DNA of 64,000 nucleotides, from the NCBI RefSeq assembly GCF_017310035.1, contig NZ_CP022296.1, forward strand, positions 3,782,001 through 3,846,000, read 5' to 3'. Position 1 is the stretch's first letter; each line of letters opens with the position of its first letter. Position numbers and translations under genes: made by a program. This document shows positions 10,590 through 18,094 of this stretch, one piece after another. The DNA comes from Nocardioides sp. S5. GTDB taxonomy: Bacteria > Actinomycetota > Actinomycetes > Propionibacteriales > Nocardioidaceae. Under the pieces are notes generated by a model. That model searched no databases, was not told the origin of the DNA, and saw only the letters and a program-made list of their open reading frames with translations.

Positions 10590-11253
10590 ATGGAACACAC
10601 CACCCGCCACGACGTGCACCCCGAGGGGGACCACGACTCGCACCACGACATGCACCACGACATGGGCACCAACGCCATGGCGCTCTCCGCAACCCTGCTG
10701 CCTCACCGGCTGCGCCATCGGCGAGATCCTCGGCCTGATGATCGGCACCGCGCTCGGACTGGGCACGTGGGCCACGATCGGGATCGCGGTGGGCCTGGCC
10801 TTCCTCTTCGGCTACGTCCTGTCGACGCTGCCGCTGCTGCGGGCCGGGCTCGGCGTCGGCGCCGCGCTCGGCATCGTGCTCGCCGCCGACACGCTCTCGA
10901 TCGCGACGATGGAGCTGGTCGACAACTCCGTCATGGCCCTGGTGCCCGGCGCGATGGAGGCGGGCCTGGTCAACCCGGTCTTCTGGCTGTCGATGATGCT
11001 CGCGCTGACCGTGGCCTTCTTCGCGGCGTGGCCGGTCAACCGCTACCTGCTGGCCCGCGGCAAGGGCCACGCGCTGACCCACGAGTACCACGGCGCCGAG
11101 CCCAGCGGGGCCCGTCGCTTCATCCCCGACCTGGCGACGCCGACGCTGGTGGCCGCCATCACGGCCTTCATGCTCGGCGGGCTCGTGGTCTCCGTCGCCG
11201 ACGACCTGGACGCGGAGCCGACGTCGCCGCACTCGGCGTCCGCGCTCCGATGA
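10590..11253 (+). pseudogene. DUF4396 membrane protein gene, interrupted by a 2-base frameshift
   Basis: The N-terminus from the ATG at 10590 is His/Asp-rich (HDVHPEGDHDSHHDMHHDM), then MALSATL. Near 10700 the frame breaks: the family has ATLHCLTGC, but here CTGCTGCC reads L-L-P, and the remaining protein (CLTGCAIGEILGLMIG onward, four or five membrane helices, RRFIPDLATPT near the end) continues in the +1/-2 frame to 11253. Restoring CA or AC after ACCCTG recovers the His-Cys pair and one open frame. The intact product would be a roughly 220-residue inner-membrane protein, plausibly a metal handler given the histidines, the Cys pair and the copper-type promoter. It could be a true lesion or a sequence error. 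Confidence 0.75.
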
Positions 11254-11265
11254 GGACCGTCCCGA

Positions 11266-11955
11266 TCAGTACCAGTTGTTGCCCTGCTTGAAGCTCCACG
11301 CGCTGCACGGGGTGCCGTAGGTGTCCTGGATGTACTCCAGCCCCCACCGGATCTGGGACTCCGCGGAGGTCATGTAGTCGGCCGGCAGGTCGTGGAGCTG
11401 CGTCAGCGCCTGCGGGATGCCGTACGCCGACGACGTCGGGTTGTCGGCGTCAACGCGCCAGTCGGACTCGCTGACGTAGAGCGAGTCGAGGCAGGAGAAC
11501 TGGTCGGAGGAGAAACCGTACGCCGGCAGCAGCGCGCGGGCGATGTCGCGCGGGTCGCCCTCGGACAGCGTCTCGGAGCGGGTCACTGCGGAGCCCGCGG
11601 ACATCGCGAGGGCCGTGGCCTTGGTGGCGTCGGTCCGGCGCGCGGAGCGGGAGACCGTCGTGCGCTCCCGGGGCTGCTCGGCTCCGGCCGCGCCGCCGCC
11701 GGCCACACCGGACCCGTCGGTGGCCTGCGTACCACTGGAGACCTCGGCGGCCGTCGGCTCGGCGACGTCGGCAGCAGCCGGGGTGAGCACGTCGGGGTCC
11801 TGCGCAGCCAGGCCGCCGCTGACGCTCACGCCGGTCGCCGCGGCCGCGAGGCCGGACAGGACGAGGCCGGTGCGCAGGGCTCGGCGCGGGGCACGCGCGG
11901 CCTTGTGCTTGCCAGGGGCGCGGTGCGTGGGGACGTACGTGTCGGGCTTGGGCAC
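11266..11955 (-). CDS. Secreted lytic transglycosylase-like protein (SLT domain)
   Basis: Exported cell-wall hydrolase expected to cleave glycan strands. A basic N-terminus (HRAPGKHKAARAPRRALR) leads to a signal helix (GLVLSGLAAAATGVSVSGG), then about 90 disordered Ala/Thr/Glu-rich residues and a small C-terminal SLT domain (about 140-229). The domain has the catalytic glutamate in YVSESDWR followed by NPTSSAYGIPQ, and closes with GLEYIQDTYGTPCSAWSF. A cysteine near the catalytic region and another near the end could form a disulfide. The GTG at 11955 has little ribosome site. A long leader and an MtrA-like direct repeat lie upstream, in line with MtrA control of wall hydrolases. Confidence 0.85.
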   Translation of the reverse strand: MPKPDTYVPTHRAPGKHKAARAPRRALRTGLVLSGLAAAATGVSVSGGLAAQDPDVLTPAAADVAEPTAAEVSSGTQATDGSGVAGGGAAGAEQPRERTTVSRSARRTDATKATALAMSAGSAVTRSETLSEGDPRDIARALLPAYGFSSDQFSCLDSLYVSESDWRVDADNPTSSAYGIPQALTQLHDLPADYMTSAESQIRWGLEYIQDTYGTPCSAWSFKQGNNWY

Positions 11956-12075
11956 GAGAGCTCACGGGGGTCGACGACGGGGGTGCACGCGCCACGAGGA
12001 CGCGCGGTCGACCGTCCCGGCCCCGGGCGACGGAACGAGGTGCTGGCACGGTCCCCCGACCCTGCCGACGACCAA

Positions 12076-12092
12076 GATCACGAAACGGTCAC
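12076..12092 (-). promoter_or_regulatory. MtrA-like binding site upstream of the lytic transglycosylase
   Basis: On the minus strand the sequence reads GTGAC-CGTTTC-GTGATC, a direct repeat that fits the MtrA consensus GTNAC-N6-GTNAC except for the last base of the second half. It lies 121-137 bases upstream of the start codon. MtrA is the essential actinobacterial regulator of rpf and other wall-hydrolase genes, so the site suits its target. Confidence 0.5.
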
Positions 12093-12225
12093 GAGCAACC
12101 ATGCATGAGGCGCGGAGGCCGTGCAAACCGAACCCCACAACTGCTCACGCGTCATCCGTCACATGGGCCCCTGGGGTCGCTCCGACCCCATCCGCCCCTC
12201 GGTGCGCGGTCCGGGGCGCGCCTTC

Positions 12226-12313
12226 GGGATCCCCGGTCGGCCGGTGATCCCGCACGTTGTCGGCCTTTGCAGAGCCTGACAACCTACGGAATCACCGGCC
12301 AGCCGGGGATCCC
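12226..12313. repeat. 88-bp imperfect palindrome (REP-like or terminator)
   Basis: Two arms of nearly 40 bases pair almost fully: GGGATCCCCGGTCGGCCGGT on the left matches GGGATCCCCGGCTGGCCGGT read from the right end, and both continue through GATCCCGCACGTTGTC and GATTCCGTAGGTTGTC. The loop is CTTTGCAGA. It begins 16 bases after the PhoH2 stop. No T-run follows on either strand, so if it ends transcription it does so by structure alone. The mismatches are mostly paired substitutions or wobble, as in a selected RNA hairpin or a repeated palindrome family. Confidence 0.7.
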
Positions 12314-12328
12314 TCGAGGGGGCAGCCC

Positions 12329-13669
12329 TCAGAGCGTGACGTCCTCCAGCATCTCCGTCACGAGCGCCGCGATGGGCGAGCGCTCGGAGCGGGTGAGCGT
12401 GACGTGGGCGAAGAGCGGGTGGCCCTTGAGCTTCTCGACCACCGCCACGATGCCGTCGTGGCGTCCGACGCGCAGGTTGTCGCGCTGCGCGACGTCGTGG
12501 GTGAGCACGACCTTGGAGTTGGCGCCGATGCGCGAGAGCACCGTCAGCAGCACGTTGCGCTCCAGCGACTGCGCCTCGTCGACGATGACGAAGGCGTCGT
12601 GCAGCGACCGGCCGCGGATGTGCGTCAGCGGCAGCACCTCGAGCATCCCGCGGTCCATCACCTCGTCGATGACGTCCTTGCCGGTGAGCGCGCCCAGGGT
12701 GTCGAAGACGGCCTGGGCCCAGGGCGACATCTTCTCGTTCTCCGAGCCGGGGAGGTAGCCGAGCTCCTGGCCGCCGACGGCGAAGAGCGGGCGGAAGACG
12801 ACGACCTTCTTGTGCTGGCGACGCTCCATCACCGCCTCGAGCCCGGCGCACAGCGCCATCGCCGACTTGCCGGTGCCGGCGCGCCCGCCGAGGGAGACGA
12901 TGCCGACCTCGGGGTCGAGGAGCATCTCCAGCGCCACCCGCTGCTCGGCCGAGCGGCCGTGGATGCCGAAGGCGTCGCGGTCGCCGCGCACCAGGTGGAC
13001 CCGCTTGTCGGCGCCGACCCGGCCCAGGGCCGTGCCCCGCTCCGACAGCAGCACGAGGCCGTTGTGGCACGGCAGGTCGCGCGCGTCCGCGAGGTCGATG
13101 ACGCCGTCCTCGTAGAGCTCGTCGAGGTCGGCGGCCGGCACCTCCAGCTCCGTCATGCCGGTGTAGCCGGAGTCGCTGATCGTCTCGGCGCGGTACTCCT
13201 GGGCGTCGAGGCCGACGGCCGAGGCCTTGATCCGCAGCGGCAGGTCCTTGGACACCAGCGTGACGCGGTGGCCCTCGTTGGCCAGGTTGCGCGCCACCGC
13301 GAGGATCCGGGTGTCGTTGTCGCCCAGCCGGAAGCCCGAGGGCAGCGAGGCGGCGTCGGTGTGGTTGAGCTCGACGCGGAGGCTGCCGCCCTGCGAACCG
13401 ATCGAGACCGGCTCGTCGAGGCGGCCGTTGACGACCCGCAGGTCGTCGAGCGCCCGCAGCGCCGCCCGGGCGAAGTAGCCCAGCTCGGGGTGGTGGCGCT
13501 TGCCCTCGAGCTCGGTGATCACCACCACGGGGAGCACGACCTCGTGCTCGGCGAAGCGGGTCAGCGCGCCCGGATCGGCGAGCAGGACGCTGGTGTCCAG
13601 GACGTAGGTCTGACGGTCACCGCTGGTGGAGCCGGGCGATGCGGAGCTGGATGAGGACTTGCTGGCCAC
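12329..13669 (-). CDS. phoH2: PIN-PhoH fusion protein (PhoH2-like RNase/helicase)
   Basis: Toxin-like RNA-unwinding and cleaving ATPase of the PhoH2 family (M. tuberculosis Rv1095). The 446-residue protein has an N-terminal PIN nuclease domain (about 20-170: [40 protein letters not shown] supply the acidic metal site) and a C-terminal PhoH ATPase (about 230-446) with Walker [13 protein letters not shown] and Walker [12 protein letters not shown]. The GTG at 13669 follows AAGGGGTTAGTC, a usable ribosome site. Between this gene and uppS, 218 bases (13670-13887) form its leader, in which I recognise no known element. Confidence 0.93.
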   Translation of the reverse strand: MASKSSSSSASPGSTSGDRQTYVLDTSVLLADPGALTRFAEHEVVLPVVVITELEGKRHHPELGYFARAALRALDDLRVVNGRLDEPVSIGSQGGSLRVELNHTDAASLPSGFRLGDNDTRILAVARNLANEGHRVTLVSKDLPLRIKASAVGLDAQEYRAETISDSGYTGMTELEVPAADLDELYEDGVIDLADARDLPCHNGLVLLSERGTALGRVGADKRVHLVRGDRDAFGIHGRSAEQRVALEMLLDPEVGIVSLGGRAGTGKSAMALCAGLEAVMERRQHKKVVVFRPLFAVGGQELGYLPGSENEKMSPWAQAVFDTLGALTGKDVIDEVMDRGMLEVLPLTHIRGRSLHDAFVIVDEAQSLERNVLLTVLSRIGANSKVVLTHDVAQRDNLRVGRHDGIVAVVEKLKGHPLFAHVTLTRSERSPIAALVTEMLEDVTL

Positions 13670-13887
13670 GACTAACCCCTTGCTGCGGGTCGGCGCGCGC
13701 ACTCCTCGCCCGGCCCGTGTCATTCAACGGACCGGAGAGCTCCCATTCGAGTGCTCAAGGCTGCCTCCCGGTTCAGCAGGCTTCCCCACCTGCCGATGTC
13801 GCGAAAGTACGCCCGCCGGCGGGCCGATCCGGGGCGACACGCCCGAACGCGAGGTGACGCCTCGGATGACGTCTGGCGACCAGCGGG

Positions 13888-14667
13888 TCAGCCGCCGAAG
13901 CGGCGCTCGCGCGCGGCGTACGCACGGATCGCGCGCAGGAAGTCGACGCGGCGGAAGTCGGGCCACAGCGCCTCGCAGAAGTAGAACTCCGAGTTCGCCG
14001 ACTGCCACAGCAGGAAGCCGCCCAGGCGCTGCTCGCCCGAGGTGCGGATCACGAGGTCCGGGTCGGGCTGGCCCTTGGTGTAGAGGTGCTCGGCGATGTG
14101 CTCGACGTCGATGAGGTCGGCGAGCTCCTCCAGCGAGGTGCCGCGCGTGGCGTGCTCGGCGAGCAGTGCGCGTACGGCGTCGGCGATCTCGCGGCGCCCG
14201 CCGTAGCCGACGGCGACGTTGACCAGGATCCCTTCGATGTCGCGGGTCGCCTCCTCGGCGGCCTTGAGCCGGGCGGCGGTCTCGGGCGGCAGCAGGTCCA
14301 GGGCCCCCACCGGGTGGATGCGCCAGCGACCGGCCTCGGCCAGCGACTCGACGGCGCCCTCGATGATCGTCAGCAGACCGGTGAGCTGCTCGGGCGGTCG
14401 GTTGGTGAGGTTGTCGCTGGACAGCAGCCACAGCGTGACGACCTCGACCCCGACCTCCTCGCACCAGCCCAGGAGCGGGCGGATGTTGTCGGCCCCGGCC
14501 TGGTAGCCCTCGGCGGTGTTGAGGCCGACGGCCTTGGCCCAGCGCCGGTTGCCGTCGAGCATGACGCCGACGTGCTTCGGGATCTGGTCGGTCGGGAGGA
14601 ACTTCACCACCCGGGACTCGTAGGCCGGGTAGAGCACCCGTCGCACCGCGTCCTTGAGCCTCACCAC
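13888..14667 (-). CDS. uppS: Short-chain cis-prenyltransferase (isoprenyl transferase, Rv1086-like)
   Basis: Condenses isopentenyl diphosphate with an allylic diphosphate in cis configuration, feeding polyprenyl-phosphate carriers used in cell-wall assembly. The 259 residues carry the UPP synthase signatures: HVGVMLDGNRRWAK with the catalytic Asp, LWLLSSDNLTNRP, VAVGYGGRREIADA and DLVIRTSGEQRLGGFLLWQS. The LGGFLLWQSANSEFYF form and overall similarity favour the Rv1086 group, which makes short Z,E-farnesyl diphosphate, over the decaprenyl enzyme Rv2361c; this is an inference. TACCAT (14679-14674 on the minus strand) ends 6 nt before the GTG, so the mRNA is probably leaderless. Confidence 0.9.
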   Translation of the reverse strand: MVRLKDAVRRVLYPAYESRVVKFLPTDQIPKHVGVMLDGNRRWAKAVGLNTAEGYQAGADNIRPLLGWCEEVGVEVVTLWLLSSDNLTNRPPEQLTGLLTIIEGAVESLAEAGRWRIHPVGALDLLPPETAARLKAAEEATRDIEGILVNVAVGYGGRREIADAVRALLAEHATRGTSLEELADLIDVEHIAEHLYTKGQPDPDLVIRTSGEQRLGGFLLWQSANSEFYFCEALWPDFRRVDFLRAIRAYAARERRFGG

Positions 14668-14748
14668 CCACCGATGGTAGCGCCGTGTGACGGAGGCCTC
14701 CGCGTCGCTCGCGTGCGCGCGTCACCGCTGAACGGGTAATTTCGTCCC

Positions 14749-14766
14749 ATGGAGACCACGACATGA
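14749..14766 (+). CDS. Five-codon leader ORF coupled to trhA
   Basis: ATG GAG ACC ACG ACA TGA encodes METTT. A -10-like TAATTT (14737-14742) ends 6 nt before its ATG, which would make it the first codon of a leaderless transcript. Its TGA overlaps the ATG of the next gene (14763) in the sequence ACATGACG, so ribosomes ending here could restart on trhA, which has no ribosome site of its own. Leaderless mini-ORFs of this kind are common in mycobacteria. Confidence 0.4.
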   Translation: METTT

Positions 14767-15488
14767 CGCCGCGCGACCGTGTCGAGCACGCCGTCGAGCG
14801 CGCCGGCGAGGTCATGGCCGACAAGATGGCCGAGGTCAAGCCCCACCTCCGCGGCTGGCTCCACGCCGGGACCGCACCGCTGGCCCTCGCGGCAGGGATC
14901 GTCCTCGTGGCCCTGTCGCCCACCCCGTCGACCCGCATCGGCTCGCTGGCCTTCGCCCTGTCGGCCCTGCTCGTCTTCACCGTGTCCGCGATCTACCACC
15001 GCGGCAACTGGTCCCCGCGCACGTGGGCGTTCCTGCGGCGCTTCGACCACGCCAACATCTTCGTGCTCATCGCCGGCACCTACACGCCGTACGCGCTGCT
15101 GTTCCTCGACGGAACCGCGCGCACGACGCTGCTGGTCGTGGTCTGGGTGGCCGCGATCGCGGGCGTGATCTTCCGCGTGTTCTGGACCGACGCACCGCGC
15201 TGGCTCTACACCCCGATGTACATCGCCCTCGGCTGGGCGGCGGTCTTCTTCATCCCCCAGTTCATGGAGGGCGCCGACCGCTTCAGCAGCGGCGTCGCCA
15301 TCGCCACCCTGGTGCTGGTCGCCGCGGGCGGCATCCTCTACACGCTCGGTGGCGTGGTCTACGGCCTCAAGCGCCCGAACCCCTCACCGCGCTGGTTCGG
15401 CTTCCACGAGGTCTTCCACTCCTTCACCGTCCTGGCGTTCGCCGCGCACTACGTCGGCGTCTCGCTGGCGACGTACTCCCTGCGCTGA
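14763..15488 (+). CDS. trhA: Hemolysin III / TrhA family membrane protein
   Basis: Seven-helix membrane protein of the PAQR-like hemolysin III family, linked to membrane-lipid energetics rather than proven haemolysis. The 241 residues begin with about 35 soluble residues (MTPRDRVEHAVERAGEVMAD), then hydrophobic helices. Family metal-site motifs are visible: SAIYHRGNW (Ser and His), FDHANIFVLIAGTYTPY (Asp and His), and near the end GFHEVFHSFTVLAFAAHY with the paired histidines. It corresponds to Rv1085c, next to Rv1086 in M. tuberculosis. It appears to be translated by coupling to a five-codon leader. Confidence 0.88.
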   Translation: MTPRDRVEHAVERAGEVMADKMAEVKPHLRGWLHAGTAPLALAAGIVLVALSPTPSTRIGSLAFALSALLVFTVSAIYHRGNWSPRTWAFLRRFDHANIFVLIAGTYTPYALLFLDGTARTTLLVVVWVAAIAGVIFRVFWTDAPRWLYTPMYIALGWAAVFFIPQFMEGADRFSSGVAIATLVLVAAGGILYTLGGVVYGLKRPNPSPRWFGFHEVFHSFTVLAFAAHYVGVSLATYSLR

Positions 15489-15584
15489 GCCGTCACACGG
15501 GTGAGGTCGCTCACGATCGGAAACGATCGGCGGGTCGCGGGCGTCGTACAGGGGTACGCCCTGTCGCCGACCTGAACCTGTGAG

Positions 15585-15977
15585 ATGACCCAGCCCGAGA
15601 TGACCGAGCCCGACGCCGCGGACGCCCGCAAGCCCTTCCTCGACCTGTCCCTGCCCCAGCTCGTGGCCGGCGCCGTGGCCGCTGCCACGGCCGCGATCCT
15701 GAGCAGCCAGATCGGCCTGCTCGGCACCGTCGTCGGCGCCGCCTTCGCCAGTGTGGTGTCGGCGATCGTCACCTCCGGCCTGGTCGGCGGGTGGCAGCGC
15801 GTGCGCACCGTCCCGGGCCGCTTCCCGCGCAACGTCAACGGCGTGCTGGTGACCGCGACCGCCCTCGGACTGGTGGCCTTCGCCCTCCACACCGGGGTCG
15901 ACCTGCTGACCCAGGACCTCCCGCGCGACACCTTCGCCGCGCGCTGGCTCGCCGAGATCGGTGTCAGTCCGGGCTGA
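15585..15977 (+). CDS. Small two- or three-helix membrane protein, unknown
   Basis: A 130-residue protein. An acidic start (MTQPEMTEPDAADARKPF) leads to a hydrophobic pair (LPQLVAGAVAAATAAILSSQ, IGLLGTVVGAAFASVVSAIV), a basic loop (GGWQRVRTVPGRFPRN) and a third hydrophobic stretch (VLVTATALGLVAFALHTGVD). It belongs to no family I recognise. Its last 14 bases overlap the end of the convergent DUF1353 gene. The 96 bases upstream contain two short hairpins (CGATCG-GAAA-CGATCG and ACAGGG-GTACG-CCCTGT) that may end trhA transcription. Confidence 0.6.
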   Translation: MTQPEMTEPDAADARKPFLDLSLPQLVAGAVAAATAAILSSQIGLLGTVVGAAFASVVSAIVTSGLVGGWQRVRTVPGRFPRNVNGVLVTATALGLVAFALHTGVDLLTQDLPRDTFAARWLAEIGVSPG

Positions 15978-16908
15978 CAACGGCGAGGGTGGCGAACACC
16001 GCGATCGCCCCGACCACGACCACCGCGGCCAGCGCCCACGCCAGGAGTGCGGAGCGGCGGGCGAGCCGCTCGAGCGCGAGGTAGGTCGCCCCGATGACGG
16101 CCACCCCGACCGTCACGTGGAGCAGGACCGCGAGCATGACCCCGGCGATGGCGCCGGCCATCCGCAGCCGCCCCCACAGCAGGCTCAGCGCGAGCGGCAG
16201 CACGATTGCCCCCGACAGCCCGCCGAGGAGCTCCTGCCACCACGGCCGGTCCCCCATCCACGGCACGTCCACGGCACCGGCCCACGACCGGTCGAACAGG
16301 TCGCTGGTGGCGCTCCAGCCGAGCCAGAGGATGGTCACGATCGTGACGGCGGCCGCCACCCGGTAGGACCAGTGACGCGCCCGCGACCACGGCACGGCAC
16401 GGCCGACGAAGATCGTGGCGACCGTGACCGCGGTCCACACGATCCAGCGCCGGACCACCCCGGTGCCGGTGTCGGCCATCGCGTCGCGGAAGACCCGGTC
16501 GGCCTCGACCCGGTCGACCGTGCGCCCGTCGCTGGAGACGTACGACGTCGAGTCGTCGCGACCGGCCACCAGCGCGTCGTGCAGCAGCGCCGCCGGCAGG
16601 TGGGCTCCGGTCTTGGGCACCAGCCACGTGAAGATCACCGGCACGGAGGTCAGGTCGGTGCGGAACGACGCGTCGGCCGGCACCAGCAGCTCGCCGAGGT
16701 GGCGGTCGCGGTAGGCCAGCCGGCGCTCGAGCGAGAACGTCTCGACGCCCTCCTCGGCGTGGCGCTCGAGGACGATCCGCATCTCCTCGGCGGGGTCGGC
16801 CGGCTGCCCCGGAACGCCGTCCCGGGGCAGCGTGCCGCCGTCGTAGAACCGGCTGACCTGGGCCTGCACCTGGTCGGCCATCCGGCTGACGCGCTCCCGA
16901 GACTGCAT
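15964..16908 (-). CDS. DUF1353 domain membrane protein
   Basis: 314 residues. The N-terminal half holds a DUF1353 domain (about 20-150), seen from LERRLAYRDRHLGELLVPAD, FRTDLTSVPVIFTWLVP and HLPAALLHDALVAG, a small fold first known from phage proteins and with a possible metal site at the FRTDLTSVP and HDAL motifs. The C-terminal half has about five membrane helices (from WIVWTAVTVATIFVGRAV on). The fusion to a membrane region is typical of actinobacterial versions. Function is unknown. ATG at 16908 is preceded by CACACT 6 nt upstream, a weak leaderless -10. Confidence 0.75.
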   Translation of the reverse strand: MQSRERVSRMADQVQAQVSRFYDGGTLPRDGVPGQPADPAEEMRIVLERHAEEGVETFSLERRLAYRDRHLGELLVPADASFRTDLTSVPVIFTWLVPKTGAHLPAALLHDALVAGRDDSTSYVSSDGRTVDRVEADRVFRDAMADTGTGVVRRWIVWTAVTVATIFVGRAVPWSRARHWSYRVAAAVTIVTILWLGWSATSDLFDRSWAGAVDVPWMGDRPWWQELLGGLSGAIVLPLALSLLWGRLRMAGAIAGVMLAVLLHVTVGVAVIGATYLALERLARRSALLAWALAAVVVVGAIAVFATLAVVSPD

Positions 16909-16959
16909 GTCCCCAGTGTGGCGCGGCGCACCGACATCCGTCCGTAGGGTGGCGCCACC

Positions 16960-18093
16960 ATGCGCATCCTCTGCACCTTCGTCGGTGGCCTCGGGCACCT
17001 CACCCCGCTCCTGCCCGTGGCCCACGCCGCGCGGGACGCCGGTCACGACGTGGCGATCGCCGGGTCCGGCGGCCTGGTGCCGCGGATCGAGGACGAGGGC
17101 TTCGCGGCGTACGCCACCAGCGAGACGTCCCACCACGGGGCGGCCGTGAGCCGCGACCCTGCACCGTTGGCAGTGATGGGGGCCGCGGCGAGCGAGGTGG
17201 AGTTCGCGCAGAACTTCGCCAGCCGGGGCGCACGACGCATGGCCGGGGCCGTCCCGCCGGTCATCGAGGACTTCGGACCGGACCTGGTGCTGCGTGACGA
17301 GACCGACCTCGGCACGACCGTCGCCGCCGAGCTGGCCGGCGTGCCGGTCGCGACCCATCTCGTGCTCGCCTCCGGCCTGTTGCTGCGTCCCGAGCTCGTG
17401 GCCCCGGAGCTGGACGCCGTACGCATGGAGCACGGGCTGGACGCCGACCCCGGCCTGCGCCGGCTGACCTCCGGCCTTGTCCTGTCCGACGCGCCTCCCG
17501 CCTTCCGCAGCCCCCACGCGCCGCTGCGCCTCGAACCCACCCACTACCGGTCGGGCGACGTGGTGCGGTCGCGCCGCACGAGCAGCAGGCCCCGCGTCTA
17601 CGTCACGCTCGGCACCATCTTCAACAAGACGTCCGGAGACCTCTTCGAGCGCCTCCTCGACGGGCTGGCCGAGCTCGACGCCGACGCGATCGTCACGATC
17701 GGCCGCGGACTCGACCCCGCTGACCTCGGCGCGCAGCCCCCGCACGTCCGCGTGGTGCCCTTCGTCCCCCAGTCCCAGGTGCTGCCCGAGGTCGACCTGG
17801 TGGTCTCCCACGGCGGTTCGGGCAGTCTTCTCTCCGCACTCGCCCACGGCCTCCCGTCGGTCCTGCTGCCGCTCGGCGCCGACCAGCCGCACAACGCCGT
17901 CCGCGCGGGCGAGCTCGGTCTCGCGACGTCGCTGGACGCGGCCGGCGCCACCCCGGAGGCCATCGCCGAGCAGGTGGACACGGCGCTGCGGGACGACGCG
18001 ATGCGCGCCCGCTGCGCCGCGGTGGCCGACGAGGTACGCGCTCTGCCGGACCTCACCTCGGCCGTGGCGGCGCTGGAGGACGCCGCCGGCTGA
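16960..18093 (+). CDS. Glycosyltransferase, GT1/UGT (MGT) family
   Basis: Transfers a sugar from a nucleotide donor to a small lipophilic or polyketide-like acceptor in the cytoplasm. The 377 residues form a GT-B fold: an N-terminal acceptor domain starting MRILCTFVGGLGHLTPLLPV with its catalytic-type histidine, and a C-terminal donor domain with VYVTLGTIFNKTS, VRVVPFVPQSQVLPEVDLVV and the donor-binding VSHGGSGSLLSALAHGLPSV followed by LPLGADQPHNA. Acceptor and donor cannot be told. A TAGGGT hexamer lies 9 nt before the ATG. It is convergent with the sugar operon. Confidence 0.85.
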   Translation: MRILCTFVGGLGHLTPLLPVAHAARDAGHDVAIAGSGGLVPRIEDEGFAAYATSETSHHGAAVSRDPAPLAVMGAAASEVEFAQNFASRGARRMAGAVPPVIEDFGPDLVLRDETDLGTTVAAELAGVPVATHLVLASGLLLRPELVAPELDAVRMEHGLDADPGLRRLTSGLVLSDAPPAFRSPHAPLRLEPTHYRSGDVVRSRRTSSRPRVYVTLGTIFNKTSGDLFERLLDGLAELDADAIVTIGRGLDPADLGAQPPHVRVVPFVPQSQVLPEVDLVVSHGGSGSLLSALAHGLPSVLLPLGADQPHNAVRAGELGLATSLDAAGATPEAIAEQVDTALRDDAMRARCAAVADEVRALPDLTSAVAALEDAAG

Positions 18094-18094
18094 C

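Larger units (their letters stand above)
11956..12328. other. Intergenic stretch: leader of the transglycosylase plus palindrome 3' of phoH2
   Basis: This 373-base stretch has no gene that I can support. From the right it holds the large palindrome (12226-12313) immediately after the PhoH2 stop codon, about 130 bases without recognisable structure, the MtrA-like repeat (12076-12092), and a GC-rich leader of about 110 bases before the transglycosylase start. The leader contains GGCAGGGTCGGGGGACC, faintly like part of a c-di-AMP riboswitch, but the rest of that fold is not evident. Confidence 0.6.

Noticed and set aside
11956..12060. Possible c-di-AMP (ydaO) riboswitch in the leader of the lytic transglycosylase
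   Set aside because: A GGCAGGGTCGGGGGACC segment resembles one conserved piece, and the gene type fits, but the other conserved segments and stems are not seen and the leader is shorter than the known element.
15500..15560. Short hairpins CGATCG-GAAA-CGATCG and ACAGGG-GTACG-CCCTGT as an RNA gene
   Set aside because: Six-base stems are common in GC-rich DNA; they may help end trhA transcription but give no case for an RNA gene.
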